A DNA stretch of 46,975 nt, from assembly GCA_964586175.1 (NCBI GenBank), contig CAZPGL010000016.1, positions 1-46,975 on the forward strand. The letters run 5' to 3'. The first letter of the stretch is position 1; the number at the start of each line of letters is the position of its first letter. A program made the position numbers and the translations under genes. This document shows positions 32,410 to 39,369 of this stretch, in pieces. The stretch comes from CAZPGL01 sp964586175. GTDB lineage: Bacteria; Actinomycetota; Acidimicrobiia; Acidimicrobiales; MedAcidi-G1. Under the pieces are notes generated by a model. The model did no database searches and was not told the DNA's origin. It worked only from the letters and a program-made list of their open reading frames with translations.

Positions 32410-34524
32410 TCAGACGGCAGCGTGGTCCTCGTCATAGACACGGCCCCGGTGGAACTCCTTCATGACGCCCCGGGTCGTCGACATGATGCCGAAACCGGCT
32501 ACGAGCATCAGGAAGGATCCTGCACCACTGACCACATTGGGGTCGGCGACCCGGAGCAGCGAAATCACCCAGCCCAGGCTGATCAGCATCAACCCGGCAC
32601 CGATTCCGGCCGCCACGGAACTCCAGATCCATTTGAGACGTTCGTCATGGCCGATGAACCCGGCGGACAGAGCGACGGCTGCAGTAGCGATCAGGCCGAC
32701 GACGATGCCGAGTGTCCCGATGCCTGGACCCTTATCGGTGAAGCCGTCGGTGATGACCACTTCGGTCCGTTGCGCCTTGGCGACGAGCCCGGAGATCTGA
32801 GCACCGATGATGCCCGCTGCACCCAGGTCGCCGCGTTCCTCGGCGGCCCGGCCCTCGGCCTTGAGTGCCTCGATCTCGGCCTGGAGTTCCGGGCTCACGA
32901 CCGCCTCTGAGCGGCCGTCGAAGAGCCACCCTGAGTAGCCGCCGGCCACCAGCATGATGACCATGACGCCGGAGATGACCACCTTCGACCAGCTGCGCTT
33001 GGCTCGCAACGGATGCTTCGCCACATAGGGTGCGCCGAAGATCCAGCATGCTGCACCAGCGGCCATGACGAGGGTGGCCACAAGTCCCAGCCAGGCGCCG
33101 ACACCAGTGGTGTGTTCCGCCGAGAAGCCCGACGGCGAGATCCAGTGGTAGCTGATCATGCAGAACACTGTGGCAAGCGACGCGATCAACGCACCGTCGG
33201 CGCCGACCCATCGGCCCAGGGTGCCGGGCCTGCGAAGCGTCACGATGGCGCTGAACAGGACGAACACCGAGACGGCACCTACGAAGAGCCCGTAGTAGGT
33301 GCCTCCCGATGCCGCGATCCCGTTGAACGACTGACCGGCCAGTTCGGCCTCGGAGAGGCGAGCGTAGGCCGCCAGCAGACCGGAACCGGTCGACCAGGTG
33401 AGCGGCAGGGAGACCAGGCCGACGATGGCGCCGACCAACGCCACCAGAACACCCTTTCGCTCGATGCCCTCGACCCTGGCGAACTGGCCCTCGGAGGCGG
33501 AGTCGGCGGCGGAGGCGACCTCGACCTTCTGGAGGAGGTCCTCCGGGTTGTTGCGGTGGGTCCACGCCCGGTGCACCCGGTCGAACAGGCTCAGGCCGTC
33601 GGTTTCCTCGCGCTGGGAGATGCGGTCCAGGACCACGGCGACGAGGAACAAGGCCAGGCCAGCGGATGCTGCCAAAGTGACGTCGAGGTTCTGGACGGCC
33701 CGGAACACCAGGAGGCCGAGACCACCGGCGGCCATGATGGCCGCGATGCCCAACATCGCGATCGACAGCAGCAGGGTCTGGTTCAAACCGGTCATGATGG
33801 CCGGCCGGGCCAACGGAAGCTGTACGTCGGTCAACACCCGAAGTTCGGAGGCACCATAGGAGCGGCTCGCTTCGACGACGTCGGCTGGCACTTGTCTGAT
33901 ACCCAGGTTCGTCAGACGGATCAAAGGTGGAAGGGCGAACACCATGGTCACCATGCACGCCGGCTCGGGTCCGATGCCCCAGAAGAAGATGACGGGGAGC
34001 ATGTAGACGAATGAGTGGATGACCTGCATGGCGTCGAGGACCGGCCGCACCGCACCCCAGACGCCGTCGACTCGGCCACAGAGGATCCCTATCGGGATGC
34101 CGATGATGGCGCACAACAGAACGGCGACGAGGATCATGCCGATGGTGACGGCGGTTTCGTCCCAGTATTCGACGCCGAGCACCCCGCAGAGCGCTGTCGC
34201 CGCGGCGGTCATCAGACCGACCCGCATGTTACGCACCAGGCTGCCGGCGAGGAACACGCCGAAGCACACGGCGATCCACGGCATGTCGGTGATCTCCCAG
34301 AAGGGGTGGTGTGCCGGGCTCTTCACGAAGTTCCGGAACAGGAACGTGAACGGCCATTCGATGACCTCGAGTACACCCTGGGCGTTCTGGTCGACCCAGC
34401 GGGTGATCTGTTCCATCCACGCGCCGAACGGGAAGGTCCACTGGTCGAGGATGCGGTTGTCGGCGATGCCGAAATCGCCTTCCTCGGCCAGGATCTCGAG
34501 CGGGGAACCCCATGCGATGCCCAT
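32410..34524 (-). CDS. opuAB: Glycine betaine/proline-type ABC transporter permease with large C-terminal membrane extension
   Basis: A 704-aa membrane protein. Residues 1-300 are an OpuAB/ProW-type permease: several helices from about 83, and the EAA loop GASELRVLTDVQLPLARPA at 224-242 that contacts the ATPase. Residues about 355-690 are an extra region with roughly eight further helices (358-378, 410-430, 443-460, 474-497, 513-534, 602-624, 634-657, 666-682) and a charged coiled-coil-like stretch (543-590). It is not a substrate-binding domain; I recognise no family for it. The ATG overlaps the ATPase stop by one base (TGATG). No binding-protein gene is adjacent. Confidence 0.85.
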   Translation of the reverse strand: MGIAWGSPLEILAEEGDFGIADNRILDQWTFPFGAWMEQITRWVDQNAQGVLEVIEWPFTFLFRNFVKSPAHHPFWEITDMPWIAVCFGVFLAGSLVRNMRVGLMTAAATALCGVLGVEYWDETAVTIGMILVAVLLCAIIGIPIGILCGRVDGVWGAVRPVLDAMQVIHSFVYMLPVIFFWGIGPEPACMVTMVFALPPLIRLTNLGIRQVPADVVEASRSYGASELRVLTDVQLPLARPAIMTGLNQTLLLSIAMLGIAAIMAAGGLGLLVFRAVQNLDVTLAASAGLALFLVAVVLDRISQREETDGLSLFDRVHRAWTHRNNPEDLLQKVEVASAADSASEGQFARVEGIERKGVLVALVGAIVGLVSLPLTWSTGSGLLAAYARLSEAELAGQSFNGIAASGGTYYGLFVGAVSVFVLFSAIVTLRRPGTLGRWVGADGALIASLATVFCMISYHWISPSGFSAEHTTGVGAWLGLVATLVMAAGAACWIFGAPYVAKHPLRAKRSWSKVVISGVMVIMLVAGGYSGWLFDGRSEAVVSPELQAEIEALKAEGRAAEERGDLGAAGIIGAQISGLVAKAQRTEVVITDGFTDKGPGIGTLGIVVGLIATAAVALSAGFIGHDERLKWIWSSVAAGIGAGLMLISLGWVISLLRVADPNVVSGAGSFLMLVAGFGIMSTTRGVMKEFHRGRVYDEDHAAV

Positions 34525-35747
34525 CACATGAACACCTCCCGCTCGAAGCCCTCTATGAGGTTCTCCACCCGGCCCATCTCCTCCATGATCTCCCGCGGAT
34601 TGAGCACCCCGACCAGCTTGCCGTCACCGTCGCAGACGGCCATCGGGAGGCCCCGGCCCGCCTTGTCGTACACCTGGTTGAGCGTGTTGTCCGGCGACAC
34701 CGTCTCGAAGTCGGTACGCAGCGCGGGGGCCAACACGGTGGTCCCCATGGACGCGGCCAGACCACCGTCGGCCACCGTCAGAAGTTCGGTGGGCCGACCG
34801 TCGGCGTCGCAGCAGAAGGCGCCGACCCGTTCGCCGATCGTCTCCAGGGCCTGCGCGAGGCTGGACCCCTGGCTGATCTTGTCTGGGGCGTGCATGACCT
34901 CGAAGACCTTGATGACCCGCCCCTGGTCGACATCCTGCACGAACTCGGCGACGTAGCCGGTCGCCGGCTCGGTGAGGATCTCCTCCGGTGTGCCGATCTG
35001 AACGACGTAGCCGTCCTTCATGATGCACACCCGGTCGCCGATCCGGAGAGCCTCGTTGAGGTCGTGGGTGATGAACAGGATCGTCTTGTGGAGCTCGTTC
35101 TGGATCTCCATGAGCTCGTCCTGCATCTGTCGCCGGATGAGTGGGTCGAGGGCGCTGAACGCCTCGTCCATGAGGAGGATGTCCGGGTCGCTGGCCAGCG
35201 CCCGGGCCAGCCCGACCCGCTGCTGCATGCCGCCGGACAGTTCCTGGATGGCGTTGTGGGCGTAGGCCTCGAGGCCGACGAGGGACAGTGCCCGGATGGA
35301 CGCCGAGTCGCGGGTGGGCTTATCGACCTTTTGGACCTTGAGCCCGTAGCCGACGTTGTCGATGACGTTGCGGTGCGGGAACAGGGCGAAGTGCTGGAAG
35401 ACCATGCCCAGCTTCTCACGGCGGAAGGCCTGGAGGGCCCGGCCGTCGAGGCTGGAGACCTCGATCCCGTCGACGGTGACCGAGCCGGCGGTGATGTCGT
35501 GGAGCCGGTTGACCGTTCGGATCGCCGTGGACTTGCCGGAGCCGGACAGGCCCATGACGACGAAGATCTCGCCCTTGTTGACATCGAACGAGACGTTGTT
35601 CAGGCCCACGACATGCCCGGACTGGCGCTGCACATCGTCCTTGCCGACCCCGGACTTGCAGAGCTCAAAAGCTCGGCCTCTGGGCTGCGGGCCGAAGATC
35701 TTGTAGACCCCGTCGAGCTCGATCTGTGGATCACCGGAGTTGGTCAT
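34524..35747 (-). CDS. opuAA: Glycine betaine/proline-type ABC transporter ATP-binding protein with CBS region
   Basis: A 407-aa ATPase of the OpuAA/ProV type. Walker A GLSGSGKST (66-74), signature LSGGMQQR (170-177), Walker B ILLMDEAF (190-197) and the ITHD switch are intact. The ProV-type insertion before Walker A (about 18-45) is present. From about 285 onward lies a CBS-like tandem region, which in OpuA senses ionic strength to switch transport on. It is first in a two-gene operon with the permease, and the ATG is preceded by GAGGGGGAACC. It powers uptake of compatible solutes, feeding the demethylation genes. Confidence 0.92.
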   Translation of the reverse strand: MTNSGDPQIELDGVYKIFGPQPRGRAFELCKSGVGKDDVQRQSGHVVGLNNVSFDVNKGEIFVVMGLSGSGKSTAIRTVNRLHDITAGSVTVDGIEVSSLDGRALQAFRREKLGMVFQHFALFPHRNVIDNVGYGLKVQKVDKPTRDSASIRALSLVGLEAYAHNAIQELSGGMQQRVGLARALASDPDILLMDEAFSALDPLIRRQMQDELMEIQNELHKTILFITHDLNEALRIGDRVCIMKDGYVVQIGTPEEILTEPATGYVAEFVQDVDQGRVIKVFEVMHAPDKISQGSSLAQALETIGERVGAFCCDADGRPTELLTVADGGLAASMGTTVLAPALRTDFETVSPDNTLNQVYDKAGRGLPMAVCDGDGKLVGVLNPREIMEEMGRVENLIEGFEREVFM

Positions 35748-35795
35748 CTGGCTGGTTCCCCCTCGTCATGAGCTTTCCCCACGGACTGGCGGCGT

Positions 35796-35801
35796 ACCTT
35801 A
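35796..35801 (-). promoter_or_regulatory. Candidate -10 box (TAAGGT) for the betaine transporter operon
   Basis: Minus-strand TANNNT hexamer 48 nt before the ATPase start, giving a leader of about 40 nt that includes GAGGGGGAACC. The rest of the 216-nt interval 35748-35963 contains an A-run at 35901-35906 and no other clear element. Confidence 0.35.
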
Positions 35802-35963
35802 CTGCGGGCAACGCGCCGGTGTGTCTGTTTTGGGCCAATAGCCGCTGTGCCGGCCTTCCCCTGATGCAGCCTCCTGAAACCGGTCCCCGTGCGGCCGGGA
35901 AAAAAGTGTCAGATCCGCGGTCCTGATCCGTCCACTCCTCGAACGACGACGAGGAGCGCAACC

Positions 35964-36173
35964 ATGGACACCCACCGGACCACACAAACCGAAAGCAACA
36001 TCCGTTGGCTGATCGCCGTCGGCACTCTCGGCACCTCCCGGGTCCTGGAGCGCAAATGGCACCGTTTCACCGCTGAACTGGCTGCTCGTCGGGAGGCCGA
36101 CGATCGTCGCCGCGCCGTCCGGGCCGAACGGATTCGACGGTACACGGCCCTGGGACTGCCCGTCCCGGTCTGA
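35964..36173 (+). CDS. Small basic hypothetical protein, 69 aa
   Basis: A 69-aa protein, divergent from the betaine transporter operon. The N-terminal third has a short hydrophobic patch (IRWLIAVGTLGTS, 13-25); the rest is a strongly basic, charged helix rich in Arg and Glu. I do not recognise it. A good ribosome binding site (GAGGAG) 8 nt before the ATG supports it as a gene. Its size and charge would suit a small membrane-associated or nucleic-acid-binding protein, but nothing shows which. Confidence 0.5.
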   Translation: MDTHRTTQTESNIRWLIAVGTLGTSRVLERKWHRFTAELAARREADDRRRAVRAERIRRYTALGLPVPV

Positions 36174-36210
36174 ACTCCACTCAGTGGGGACCGCTACCCC
36201 CCGGTGGGGC

Positions 36211-36216
36211 TACCGT
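36211..36216 (+). promoter_or_regulatory. -10 box (TACCGT) 7 nt before the ATG at 36224
   Basis: TANNNT hexamer 7 nt before the ATG. It favours that ATG over the GTG at 36215, which would overlap the box. Confidence 0.4.
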
Positions 36217-36223
36217 GCCCTCC

Positions 36224-36724
36224 ATGAGCGAATCGGATGAAGGCAGCGACCAGCACGTCGAGATGGTCTGGGAAACCCCCTCCCACGCCGAGATCGTCGA
36301 GATCACCAAACTGCACGTCGGTGCCCTGGAGGCCACTGACGACGATGCCGTCTGGGTGCAGGCAGGTATGCACCATGTCCTGTTGCACACCATCGGCCGG
36401 CGAAGCGGCAACGAGCACAAGATCGCGTTGCCGTTCTGGCGTGACGACGACGGGCACCGGATCGTCGTCGGATCGTTCGCCGGTGCGGTCAAAGACCCGG
36501 CATGGATCCTGAACCTGCGGGACCGCACAGCGAACCCCGGGGTGAAGGTACGGGTGCAGGACGGGCTGTTCTGGTCCGAGCACGAGATCCTCGAGGGGGC
36601 AGAACGGGAGCCGATTTGGGAACAGCTGTGCGCCGATCGGGCCTGGTACCGCGACTACCAGGGCAAGACCGACCGGATCATTCCGCTGGTCAGGCTTCCG
36701 GAGACCCGGCCGCTCGCCGACTGA
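36224..36724 (+). CDS. Deazaflavin (F420)-dependent nitroreductase (Ddn) family protein
   Basis: A 166-aa split-barrel protein of the Ddn/F420-dependent oxidoreductase family known from mycobacteria. Characteristic stretches are LHTIGRRSGNEHKIALPFW, VGSFAGAVKDPAWILNLR and the ending ADRAWYRDYQGKTDRIIPLVRL. Ddn-type enzymes use reduced F420 for quinone or other reductions; the physiological substrate here is unknown. It supports the presence of F420 in this organism, relevant to the FrhB-like protein at 2668. Leaderless start inferred. Confidence 0.82.
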   Translation: MSESDEGSDQHVEMVWETPSHAEIVEITKLHVGALEATDDDAVWVQAGMHHVLLHTIGRRSGNEHKIALPFWRDDDGHRIVVGSFAGAVKDPAWILNLRDRTANPGVKVRVQDGLFWSEHEILEGAEREPIWEQLCADRAWYRDYQGKTDRIIPLVRLPETRPLAD

Positions 36725-36730
36725 GCCACG

Positions 36731-36865
36731 TTGCCCGACGCTGAGGTGGTCGGCCTCGGGGGCGCATCGGTGGCCCTGGCCGTCGCCATGGCCATCGGGG
36801 TGCTGTGGCTGATCATCGTGCTGGGGGAGACCAGTCGGGTGGCCACCGACACCGGAGGCATCTGA
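36731..36865 (+). CDS. Candidate 44-aa single-pass membrane protein
   Basis: A TTG-initiated frame 7 nt after the Ddn-family stop encodes 44 residues with one hydrophobic helix (GGASVALAVAMAIGVLWLII, about residues 10-29) and a short polar tail. GAGCCACG upstream is a poor ribosome binding site. Third-position GC is coding-like and there is no competing gene, so a small membrane protein is possible, but the evidence is thin. Confidence 0.35.
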   Translation: MPDAEVVGLGGASVALAVAMAIGVLWLIIVLGETSRVATDTGGI

Positions 36866-36900
36866 CAGTCTGGTCGCCGGTACCCGAACGGAGGATCACG

Positions 36901-37176
36901 ATGCACTACGCCCTGCACGCACTGGATCGGCCCGATGCGGGCGACCTCCGGGCCCGCACCCGACCCGATCACCTTGACTACCTCAGCGGATTGCCCATCG
37001 TCTTCGGGGGGCCGCTGCTCGACGATGAGGGCGCCATGTGCGGTTCCCTCATCGTGTTCGAAGCCGACGACCGGGCGGCCGCCGAGGCGTTCGCGGCCGA
37101 CGACCCCTATGCCCGGGCCGGCTTGTTCGAGTGGGTGACCATCACCGGGTTCCAGCACGTGCTGGGGATCGCTTGA
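36901..37176 (+). CDS. YciI family protein
   Basis: A 91-aa protein of the YciI (dimeric ferredoxin-like alpha/beta barrel) family. The conserved core RARTRPDHLDYL (about 17-28) contains the His-Asp pair of the family, followed by GPLLDDEGAMCGSLIVFEADDRAAAEAFAADDP. Functions are poorly known; some members are hydrolases or dehalogenase-like. GGAGG lies 6 nt before the ATG at 36901. It converges with an alpha/beta hydrolase gene. Confidence 0.85.
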   Translation: MHYALHALDRPDAGDLRARTRPDHLDYLSGLPIVFGGPLLDDEGAMCGSLIVFEADDRAAAEAFAADDPYARAGLFEWVTITGFQHVLGIA

Positions 37177-37191
37177 CCGGTCCGGGGGCGG

Positions 37192-37980
37192 TCAGTCGAG
37201 GCTGGCCAGGAACTCCAGCATCGCCGGGTTCACGACCGAGGGATCCTCGAGGTTGGCCGAGTGGCCGGCACCGGGAACCACCACCAGGAACGCCGGGCCG
37301 CCGAGGCCGTCAACCACCTGCTGGCCCCGTTCCAGCGGGATGGCCGCGTCCTGGTCGCCATGGAACACGATGGCCGGGCAGGTGATCTCGCCCAGCCGGT
37401 CGAGCACCGAGTCCCGCTCGAAGAGGCACTCTTTGGCCGCCATCCAGGTGGACAGCGGCTTGGCATTCCACTTGGCCCGCCAGACCGCCGCCCCGTCGAA
37501 ACCAGGAGCGAACAGGATGGCCTGGAACATGTCGCCCATCGGCCCGGCCATCCCCTCGGCCAGGGCGGCGTCGAACAGGCCCTGGAACTGTGCCCGGTCC
37601 TCGTCGTTCAGGGCATCGGCCTCGGTGTCCACGAGCACCAGGGCCCGCACCCGCTCAGGTGCGGTCAGGGCGGCCCGTAGGGAGAGGAACCCGCCCTGGG
37701 ACATGCCGCCGAGAACCGCCTGCTCGACCCCCAGGAGGTCAAGCAGGGCCAGTACGTCGTCGGCCAGGTCCCAGTAGGTGAACGGCTCGGTGTTGGTCGT
37801 CTGCCCCCAACCCCGCTCGTCGTAGGTGACGACCCGCCACCCGGCGTCGATCAGCGGACCCACCTGGGGATCCCACATCTCGAAACCCATGGAGAACCCG
37901 TGGCTCAGCACGATGGTGGGACCGTCGCCTCCGTGGTCGACGTAGTGGATGGTCTGTCCGTTGACGGCGGCGAACGGCAT
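37192..37980 (-). CDS. Alpha/beta hydrolase (Ser nucleophile)
   Basis: A 262-aa alpha/beta hydrolase with SHGFSMG (oxyanion hole, 26-32), the nucleophile elbow GGMSQGG (Ser94), an acid in FHGDQDAAIP and the catalytic His in PGAGHSANLEDP. It resembles 3-oxoadipate enol-lactonase and related C-C or ester hydrolases. It starts at the ATG at 37980 with GAGG upstream; a longer in-frame extension into the marR gene is rejected. It is divergent from marR and probably regulated by it. Confidence 0.85.
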   Translation of the reverse strand: MPFAAVNGQTIHYVDHGGDGPTIVLSHGFSMGFEMWDPQVGPLIDAGWRVVTYDERGWGQTTNTEPFTYWDLADDVLALLDLLGVEQAVLGGMSQGGFLSLRAALTAPERVRALVLVDTEADALNDEDRAQFQGLFDAALAEGMAGPMGDMFQAILFAPGFDGAAVWRAKWNAKPLSTWMAAKECLFERDSVLDRLGEITCPAIVFHGDQDAAIPLERGQQVVDGLGGPAFLVVVPGAGHSANLEDPSVVNPAMLEFLASLD

Positions 37981-38021
37981 GTAGGGGGGTCCTCGTAGTC
38001 GAACGACTGGTGGGTCCGCCG

Positions 38022-38027
38022 ACGGTA
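38022..38027 (-). promoter_or_regulatory. Candidate -10 box (TACCGT) for the alpha/beta hydrolase gene
   Basis: Minus-strand TANNNT hexamer 42 nt before the ATG at 37980 in the divergent interval with marR. Confidence 0.3.
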
Positions 38028-38070
38028 CGCCATCCCGCCGTGTCCGGCCATTCGGGGACCCGACCGCGTG

Positions 38071-38088
38071 TACCTTGCCAGCAAGATA
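38071..38088. promoter_or_regulatory. Imperfect 18-bp palindrome, likely MarR operator
   Basis: TACCTTGC-CA... reads as arms TAcCTTGC and GCAAGaTA around a CA centre, with perfect CTTGC/GCAAG core. It overlaps the -35 element of marR and lies between the two divergent genes, the usual site for autoregulation by MarR dimers. Confidence 0.55.
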
Positions 38089-38103
38089 GATGCAATATAG
38101 GCT
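38075..38103 (+). promoter_or_regulatory. marR promoter: -35 TTGCCA, 17-nt spacer, -10 TAGGCT
   Basis: Near-ideal sigma-70-type spacing, and the -10 box ends exactly 6 nt before the ATG at 38110. It is the clearest promoter in the window and implies a leaderless marR mRNA. Confidence 0.6.
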
Positions 38104-38109
38104 GTTGGA

Positions 38110-38601
38110 ATGGACCTGGCCACCCTCTCGCTCCTCCTGACTCGGCTCGGCCGGCTCAACGAGCAGTTCCTGGCCGACGAGTGCCGGGCCCACGGCACCA
38201 CCCCGGCTGAGTTCCAGGTGCTGGCCGTGCTGCGCCGTCACCCCTCGCCGAGCCTCGGCCCCACCGAGATCGCCCGGCGGATCGTGCAGACCTCGGGCGG
38301 GCTTACCGCCACCCTGCGACGACTCGAGGAGGCCGGACACGTCCGCCGCACTCCGGACCCGTCGGACGGGCGAGGCCGCCTGGTCTGCCTGACCGGGGCC
38401 GGCGGCCGCTTCCACGACCGGGTCTTCGACGACGTGCTGTCCCGCTACGCCGCGATCTTCGCCGACGTCGACGGCCCGGAGAGCCTGAACGCGGTACGCC
38501 ACCTCATGGCCGGCCTCGAGCGGTGGCTGGACGTCCCGACCAGCGCCGACTGGACCGCCGATCCCCCCATCCGCACGACCACAGGAGAGCACGCGGCATG
38601 A
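38110..38601 (+). CDS. MarR family transcriptional regulator
   Basis: A 163-aa winged-helix regulator: dimerisation helices at both ends, a helix-turn-helix around LGPTEIARRIVQTSGGLTATLRRLEEAGHV (about 56-80), and a wing with RTPDPSDGRGRLVCLT (about 80-97). MarR proteins usually repress a divergent gene and their own operon until a small ligand binds. Here it is followed by a 4-nt overlapping TauD-like gene and divergent from an alpha/beta hydrolase, which are the likely targets. Confidence 0.9.
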   Translation: MDLATLSLLLTRLGRLNEQFLADECRAHGTTPAEFQVLAVLRRHPSPSLGPTEIARRIVQTSGGLTATLRRLEEAGHVRRTPDPSDGRGRLVCLTGAGGRFHDRVFDDVLSRYAAIFADVDGPESLNAVRHLMAGLERWLDVPTSADWTADPPIRTTTGEHAA

Positions 38602-39362
38602 CCCTCGACTTGCGCCCACTGAGCGGCCTCATCGGTGCCGAAGTGCACGACCCCGACCTGGATCACCTGCTGACCGACCCCGATGCCGGGAAGGCGCTGC
38701 GGGAGGGTCTCCTCGAACACCTCGTCCTCGTTCTGCGGGGCGTCGACCCGACACCGGAACAACACATCGGCCTGGCTGCCCTTTTCGGCACCCCGGAGCC
38801 GCCGGTCGCCATGAACCCCCACCACCCCGACCATCCCGAGATCTGCGTCTTCGACAGCGCCGGCGGCTACAAGGCCGACAAGTGGCACACCGACGTGACC
38901 TTTAAACCGGTCATCCCCGACGCTGCTGTCCTGTGCATGCGGGTGTGTCCCGACGTGGGGGGCGACACCATGTGGTCCAACTGCGACGCGGCCTACCAGG
39001 CCCTGTCCCGCGGCATGAAGGCCCTCATCGACGACCTCAAGGCCCTCCACGAGGTCGGACCGGACGACAAGACCATCCATCCCGTGGTGGCCACCCACCC
39101 CGAGACCGGGCGACGGGTGCTGTTCGTCAACCAGATCTTCACCCGGGGCATCATCGGCCTACCCCACGACGAGAGCGACGCCATCCTTCCGTTCCTCATC
39201 CGCCACGTCGCCCGACCCGAGTTCACCTACCGCCACCGGTGGTCCACTGGCGACGTCGTCGTCTGGGACAACCGCGCCACCCAGCACTACGCCCTGTTCG
39301 ACTTCGAGGGACAACGGGTCGTACACCGGGTCGGGGTGGCCGGCTCCGAGCCCGTCGCCTGA
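38598..39362 (+). CDS. TauD/TfdA family 2OG-Fe(II) dioxygenase
   Basis: A 254-aa taurine dioxygenase-like enzyme: His97 and Asp99 (KWHTDVTF), distal His230 (TQHYALFDF) and Arg244 (VVHRV) form the iron and 2-oxoglutarate site. Family members hydroxylate taurine, 2,4-D and alkylsulfates to release sulfite, phenol or aldehyde; trimethyllysine and butyrobetaine hydroxylases belong to a related branch. The ATG overlaps the marR stop (ATGA), with CAGGAGAG upstream. Substrate unknown; MarR control suggests an inducible catabolic role. Confidence 0.88.
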   Translation: MTLDLRPLSGLIGAEVHDPDLDHLLTDPDAGKALREGLLEHLVLVLRGVDPTPEQHIGLAALFGTPEPPVAMNPHHPDHPEICVFDSAGGYKADKWHTDVTFKPVIPDAAVLCMRVCPDVGGDTMWSNCDAAYQALSRGMKALIDDLKALHEVGPDDKTIHPVVATHPETGRRVLFVNQIFTRGIIGLPHDESDAILPFLIRHVARPEFTYRHRWSTGDVVVWDNRATQHYALFDFEGQRVVHRVGVAGSEPVA

Positions 39363-39369
39363 GACGCTC

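Noticed and set aside
35870..35910. GC-rich stretch followed by an A-run, considered as a terminator
   Set aside because: No stable stem of useful length is formed and the homopolymer is A, not T, in the plus direction.
37981..38619. Extension of the alpha/beta hydrolase across the marR gene
   Set aside because: The extension is antisense to a clear MarR gene and crosses its promoter.
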